This document shows, piece after piece, positions 23,380-24,336 of a stretch of DNA of 24,336 bases. Under the pieces are notes generated by a model. It was given only the letters and a program-made list of their open reading frames with translations. It did not search any database and was not told the DNA's origin. Source of the stretch: Cyanobacteria bacterium UBA9971 (lineage in GTDB: Bacteria > Cyanobacteriota > Vampirovibrionia > Gastranaerophilales > UBA9971). The stretch covers positions 1,400 through 25,735 of the forward strand of contig DNRP01000029.1 of the NCBI GenBank assembly GCA_003499955.1, written 5' to 3'. The position numbers were made by a program, and so were the translations under genes. Within the stretch, counting starts at the first letter, position 1; every line of letters begins with the position of its first letter.

Positions 23380-23423
23380 TATTAATTCCTCAACACATAT
23401 TCTTATAAACATTTTACATCACG

Positions 23424-23452
23424 CAAAAAGAATGCAATAGTTTTGCATTCTT
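23424..23452 (-). terminator. Intrinsic terminator of the right-edge membrane protein gene
   Basis: On the minus strand, AAGAATGCAA pairs over ten bases with TTGCATTCTT around a five-base loop, and runs into a short T tract (the A run at 23425-23429 on the plus strand). It sits 24 bases after the stop codon of the right-edge gene and just before gatA. Confidence 0.8.
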
Positions 23453-23475
23453 GGAAAAAATTATAAAAATTAAGA

Positions 23476-24336
23476 TTAAGCTTTTTTAAATTGTTTTTGT
23501 GTTTTTATAAAATCCGCAAAAACATCTTTATTTAAAGAGTTAAAGGAAACGGTTGCAGTATTTTCAGAATTTGTTTGACTTTGAGGTTTTTTCTTTGCCG
23601 TAAGTTTATTTGTAATGTGTTTGTTCAACATGGGGACAAACACACCTAAAGCAAGGGTTGAATAAGCAATACCCGCGAAAATTGAGAGATTCAATTTATT
23701 ATTTAGAGATTTTTTCATAACTTCATTTATTTTTCCGTTTTCAAACAGTGCTTTAATTTCGGCATGAGAAACAAGATGTTCTTTTGTCAGGAAATGCCCG
23801 ATTTTATTCAAAATATTCTTGCCTTCTTTAGGCGCAGAAGTATTTATAAGTTGACCGTTGGATATTTTTTTACCGACAATTTTTGAAACAAATCCGCCCA
23901 ATACAAGCCAGTTAAGGAATCCTGGAATATCTCTTGTATTTGTCTCTCTTAATTCATTTTTATCAGACGATGCTAATACTCTGCCGATTAAAATTGCCGG
24001 ATAAATTACGGATCTTAATTGATTTAAAGTTGGCCAAAAGCTGCTAAATTCAAGTTTTTTTAATAAATTTTCTTTATTTCCTATAGTTTTCCAAATTGTC
24101 TTAGGATTTACAGACATTACAAGCGTGGAGGCCGCTAAACCTAATAGAGTCATTACAGAAGCCGCTTTTGCAAGAGTAAGTTTTATTCTTTTGTTTTTAT
24201 CTTTTTTGTCAGCTTCAGCCTCTTTTTTAGCTTCTTCGGAAAGTCCTACAAAAGCATTGCTTCCTGTTCTTTTTTTTGTCATATATCTGTTTACAAATTG
24301 TTGAGAAAGCCCTAAAGTCATAGTAATACCAAGAGC
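23476..24336 (-). CDS. Multi-pass membrane protein of unknown family, cut by the window edge
   Basis: I do not recognise this protein. An ATG at 24321 would give 281 residues, but the frame is still open upstream to the window edge (ALGIT before MTLG), so the gene probably begins outside. Hydrophobic segments lie at about 48-72, 100-116, 137-152 and 212-232, counted from that ATG. A highly charged stretch (EEAKKEAEADKKDKNKR) comes before the first. A lysine/asparagine-rich soluble tail ends the protein. The loop RDIPGFLNWLVLGGFVSK looks like a conserved core. I have an impression that similar proteins are multiplied in Melainabacteria-type genomes, but cannot verify it. It ends with a terminator at 23424-23452. 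Confidence 0.7.
   Translation of the reverse strand, partial: ALGITMTLGLSQQFVNRYMTKKRTGSNAFVGLSEEAKKEAEADKKDKNKRIKLTLAKAASVMTLLGLAASTLVMSVNPKTIWKTIGNKENLLKKLEFSSFWPTLNQLRSVIYPAILIGRVLASSDKNELRETNTRDIPGFLNWLVLGGFVSKIVGKKISNGQLINTSAPKEGKNILNKIGHFLTKEHLVSHAEIKALFENGKINEVMKKSLNNKLNLSIFAGIAYSTLALGVFVPMLNKHITNKLTAKKKPQSQTNSENTATVSFNSLNKDVFADFIKTQKQFKKA

Noticed and set aside
23380..23412. Upstream in-frame ATG for gatA
   Set aside because: The ATG at 23379 has a well-spaced GAGG, and the extra 11 residues do not fit the family N-terminus.

Overview
This is a strongly AT-rich bacterial chromosomal window. Genes are mostly short cotranscribed groups or single units on both strands. Almost all are housekeeping or cell-envelope genes, and I see no complete transposon, prophage or CRISPR array. 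The envelope genes (a secreted 5'-nucleotidase, an Slt70-like lytic transglycosylase, a cytidylyltransferase of the CMP-sugar type) suggest a cell with a periplasm. My best guess is a non-photosynthetic relative of Cyanobacteria (Candidatus Melainabacteria / Vampirovibrionia). The grounds are the acyl-ACP-synthetase-like AMP-ligase, the GHL10 protein, the base composition and the unfamiliar membrane protein at the right edge. This is inference from family resemblance, not proof.

Left part (1-8713): a promoter and an inverted pair of dispersed repeats precede a secreted 5'-nucleotidase-like phosphoesterase (254-1816). A membrane-anchored TPR lytic transglycosylase follows (1823-3865). A hemerythrin gene converges from the other strand (3869-4318). 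Then come a Cu(+)-type P1B ATPase (4444-6624), aroB (about 6697-7830) and a membrane-anchored alpha/beta hydrolase (7847-8713).

Middle (8716-16029): on the minus strand lie an AMP-forming acyl ligase, then an operon of a small membrane protein and a CMP-sugar-type cytidylyltransferase. An EF-G2-type translational GTPase (12125-14206) converges on a large TPR protein (14248-16029). A perfect hairpin serving both strands separates the two.

Right part (16030-24336): a gene-free stretch with two perfect long palindromes and a GC-rich island leads into tRNA-Leu(CAG). The operon infC-rpmI-rplT follows directly. infC appears to start at an AUU codon, and a dispersed palindromic repeat sits between infC and rpmI. 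After the rplT terminator come an inositol-monophosphatase-family enzyme (TTG start) and a secreted GHL10-type protein. About 640 bases of non-coding DNA follow, dense in hairpins and repeats. Next is a tiny divergent module: an XRE regulator, a 49-residue protein, and an inverted-repeat operator candidate between them. gatA and an edge-truncated membrane protein of unknown family, both on the minus strand, end the window.

The most interesting non-genic signal is a set of small palindromic repeats. Their outer arms are conserved, while the hairpin tips differ in sequence yet stay self-complementary in every copy.
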